From positions 1-7,366 of the forward strand of contig JAISLO010000302.1 in the NCBI GenBank assembly GCA_031290815.1: 7,366 nt of DNA, in the 5' to 3' direction. Source of the stretch: Synergistaceae bacterium (GTDB taxonomy: Bacteria > Synergistota > Synergistia > Synergistales > Synergistaceae). Position numbers and translations under genes: made by a program. The notes below the pieces were generated by a model, which was not told the origin of the DNA, ran no database searches, and worked only from the letters and a program-made list of their open reading frames with translations. Positions 6,538-7,366 of the stretch are shown piece after piece. Positions within the stretch are counted from its first letter, which is position 1; the number at the start of each line of letters is the position of its first letter.

Positions 6538-6821
6538 AATAAGTCCCCTCCAGTTTCTTTGTCTCAACCCTGACTCGTGCCCAATAGAGCGTTGACGGCG
6601 CATCCGACGGCGTATGAAAACCGTTGTTAAAAAGCTGTCGAAAACAGGCGCTGAGGTACGTCCGAACAGATAATACCTTACCGGCGAGACGCGGTTGTTA
6701 TGAATCAAACAAATTGGTGGTCATATTTGGGCAATACCACAAATAATTCATTCTCATAAGCCGTCTCCAGTCTGCTTTTAACGCTTCAAGCACAGAGTAT
6801 ATCACAGACAAACCACAACTC

Positions 6822-6841
6822 GCGGATATTTGCGGATATTT
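6822..6841. repeat. 10-bp tandem duplication
   Basis: GCGGATATTT occurs twice head to tail, at 6822-6831 and 6832-6841. It is short and may be chance or slippage; no function is evident. Confidence 0.6.
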
Positions 6842-6939
6842 TATGAACTCAACTTTCGCAGTAGCTCAACAGTGTCTATGGTCTTGAAAACTCAATAAGA
6901 AACGGCATAAACAGATGGGATATCGAGCGGATAAGTACC

Positions 6940-6996
6940 TTGTATGGGTTGTGTGGTACGCGACGTGCCGTGTGGGCGTTGTATGGGTTGTGTGGT
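6940..6996. repeat. 18-bp direct repeat, 39-bp period
   Basis: TTGTATGGGTTGTGTGGT occurs at 6940-6957 and again, identical, at 6979-6996, separated by 21 bp. The second copy ends 2 bp before the large palindrome, so the two may belong to one repeat element. Confidence 0.85.
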
Positions 6997-6998
6997 CG

Positions 6999-7026
6999 GT
7001 AGGGGCGAATAATTATTCGCCCCTAC
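6999..7026. repeat. Perfect 28-bp palindrome (REP/MITE-like repeat unit)
   Basis: The half-site GTAGGGGCGAATAA (6999-7012) is followed directly by its exact reverse complement (7013-7026), giving a 14-bp inverted repeat without a loop. From memory, this GC-armed, AT-centred sequence recurs in intergenic regions of diverse bacteria, and its translation (GANNYSPL) appears in spurious hypothetical proteins. No T-run follows on either strand, so a terminator role is not supported. Confidence 0.85.
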
Positions 7027-7218
7027 ACCCTCATCAACATTTGGCTGTCTGCTATTTCTCCGAACAAACATTCCCGATTTTTTTCGCAAATCGTAATAAA
7101 ATAGGCGCCGTCGGCTGAATAATCATATCCCTCCAGACGTACGGAACGGCGATGGTGAACATTCGGATTATTCGGCTCGCCATAGTGTACATAGTATGCG
7201 TAAAATTTCGCGGCCGCC

Positions 7219-7247
7219 TTGGCGGTAGGACGACCGCGTGGTACAAT
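7219..7247 (+). promoter_or_regulatory. Sigma-70-type promoter facing right
   Basis: TTGGCG (7219-7224) and TACAAT (7242-7247) are separated by exactly 17 bases and match the consensus at 4/6 and 5/6. The start would be near 7254. The -35 lies in a hairpin-prone CCGCC-TT-GGCGG. It points toward the right edge, where a short frame begins at 7266 and a larger gene may lie beyond the window. Confidence 0.45.
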
Positions 7248-7265
7248 ACCTGACTTTGGCAGTTA

Positions 7266-7346
7266 ATGAAGGAAATAAAGGGTGTAAAACATTGCAACGC
7301 AACAATTTATGCAGTTTCAAGATTGATTAAAAGTTGTAGTGAATAA
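7266..7346 (+). CDS. Possible 26-aa small open reading frame
   Basis: An ATG at 7266 opens a 26-codon frame (MKEIKGVKHCNATIYAVSRL...) ending in TAA at 7344-7346. It starts about 12 bases after the predicted start of the right-facing promoter. There is no clear Shine-Dalgarno (GGCAG at best), and no family is recognised. It may be a leader peptide, the fragment of a longer gene, or chance. Confidence 0.15.
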   Translation: MKEIKGVKHCNATIYAVSRLIKSCSE

Positions 7347-7366
7347 GCCCTTTCTAGCGTTACCTG

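Larger units (their letters stand above)
6538..7366. other. 829-bp stretch with no confident gene
   Basis: Open frames here lack ribosome sites or family signals, and two of them are translations through a palindromic repeat. AT content is higher than in the genes. The stretch holds a 10-bp tandem repeat, an 18-bp direct repeat, a 28-bp palindrome, a 6-bp-stem hairpin (CGATTT/AAATCG, 7075-7093) and a right-facing promoter near the end. The leader of the synthetase-like gene (about 6538-6700) shows no T-box (no GGGTGGxACCGCG) and no known riboswitch. Confidence 0.6.

Noticed and set aside
7075..7093. CGATTT/AAATCG hairpin as an intrinsic terminator
   Set aside because: The stem is only 6 bp and AT-rich, and no T-run follows on either strand.
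6892..7118. Frames on both strands through the palindrome (peptides containing GANNYSPL)
   Set aside because: The same peptide arises on both strands only because the DNA is palindromic; low-complexity VWVVW segments come from the GT-rich direct repeats.
7225..7250. T-box-like bases (ACCGCGTGGTAC) near the right edge
   Set aside because: The order of the bases does not match the T-box GGGTGGxACCGCG on either strand, and no specifier stem is evident.
7052..7297. 81-codon minus-strand frame near the right end
   Set aside because: No ribosome site, no domain signal, and it covers the plus-strand promoter.

Overview
The window looks like chromosomal DNA from a flagellated, anaerobe-type bacterium of moderate-to-high GC. 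Every confident gene lies on the minus strand. The block metK - comFC - yvyF-like - flgM - flgN recalls the late-competence/flagellar cluster of Bacillota (comFC-yvyF-flgM-flgN). The GC-rich codons and the DUF3084 membrane protein would also suit Synergistota. That assignment is inference from gene order and style, not a database match.

Layout, read in the direction of transcription (right to left). Positions 7366-6538 carry no convincing protein gene. They hold a perfect 28-bp palindrome, an 18-bp direct repeat, a 10-bp tandem repeat and, near the right edge, a good sigma-70-type promoter facing right. Positions 6537-5290 encode a 415-aa relative of prolyl-tRNA synthetase. It keeps the N-terminal part and the YbaK/INS editing domain, but has lost motif 2, the motif 3 arginine and the anticodon-binding domain. 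Positions 5206-3968 encode a two-TM, coiled-coil DUF3084 protein. A small zinc-ribbon protein (3792-3541) and a GNAT acetyltransferase (3534-3085) follow as a tight pair. Then come metK (2944-1736), comFC (1793-1089), a YvyF-like zinc protein (1092-769), flgM (487-194) and the start of a flgN-like gene (194 to beyond base 1).

How they work together. metK, comFC and yvyF overlap or abut and are probably one transcript. The 281-bp gap before flgM holds overlapping sigma-70-like and sigma-28-like promoters. This suggests basal expression plus late flagellar (FliA/SigD) expression of flgM-flgN and of the hook-associated genes expected to the left. FlgM would then hold sigma-28 in check until it is exported, and the FlgN-like protein would chaperone the hook-filament junction proteins.

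The most unusual item is the prolyl-tRNA synthetase-like protein. It appears unable to aminoacylate but retains an apparently intact editing domain, so it may be a trans-editing or regulatory paralogue. The second most useful is the tandem promoter in front of flgM.
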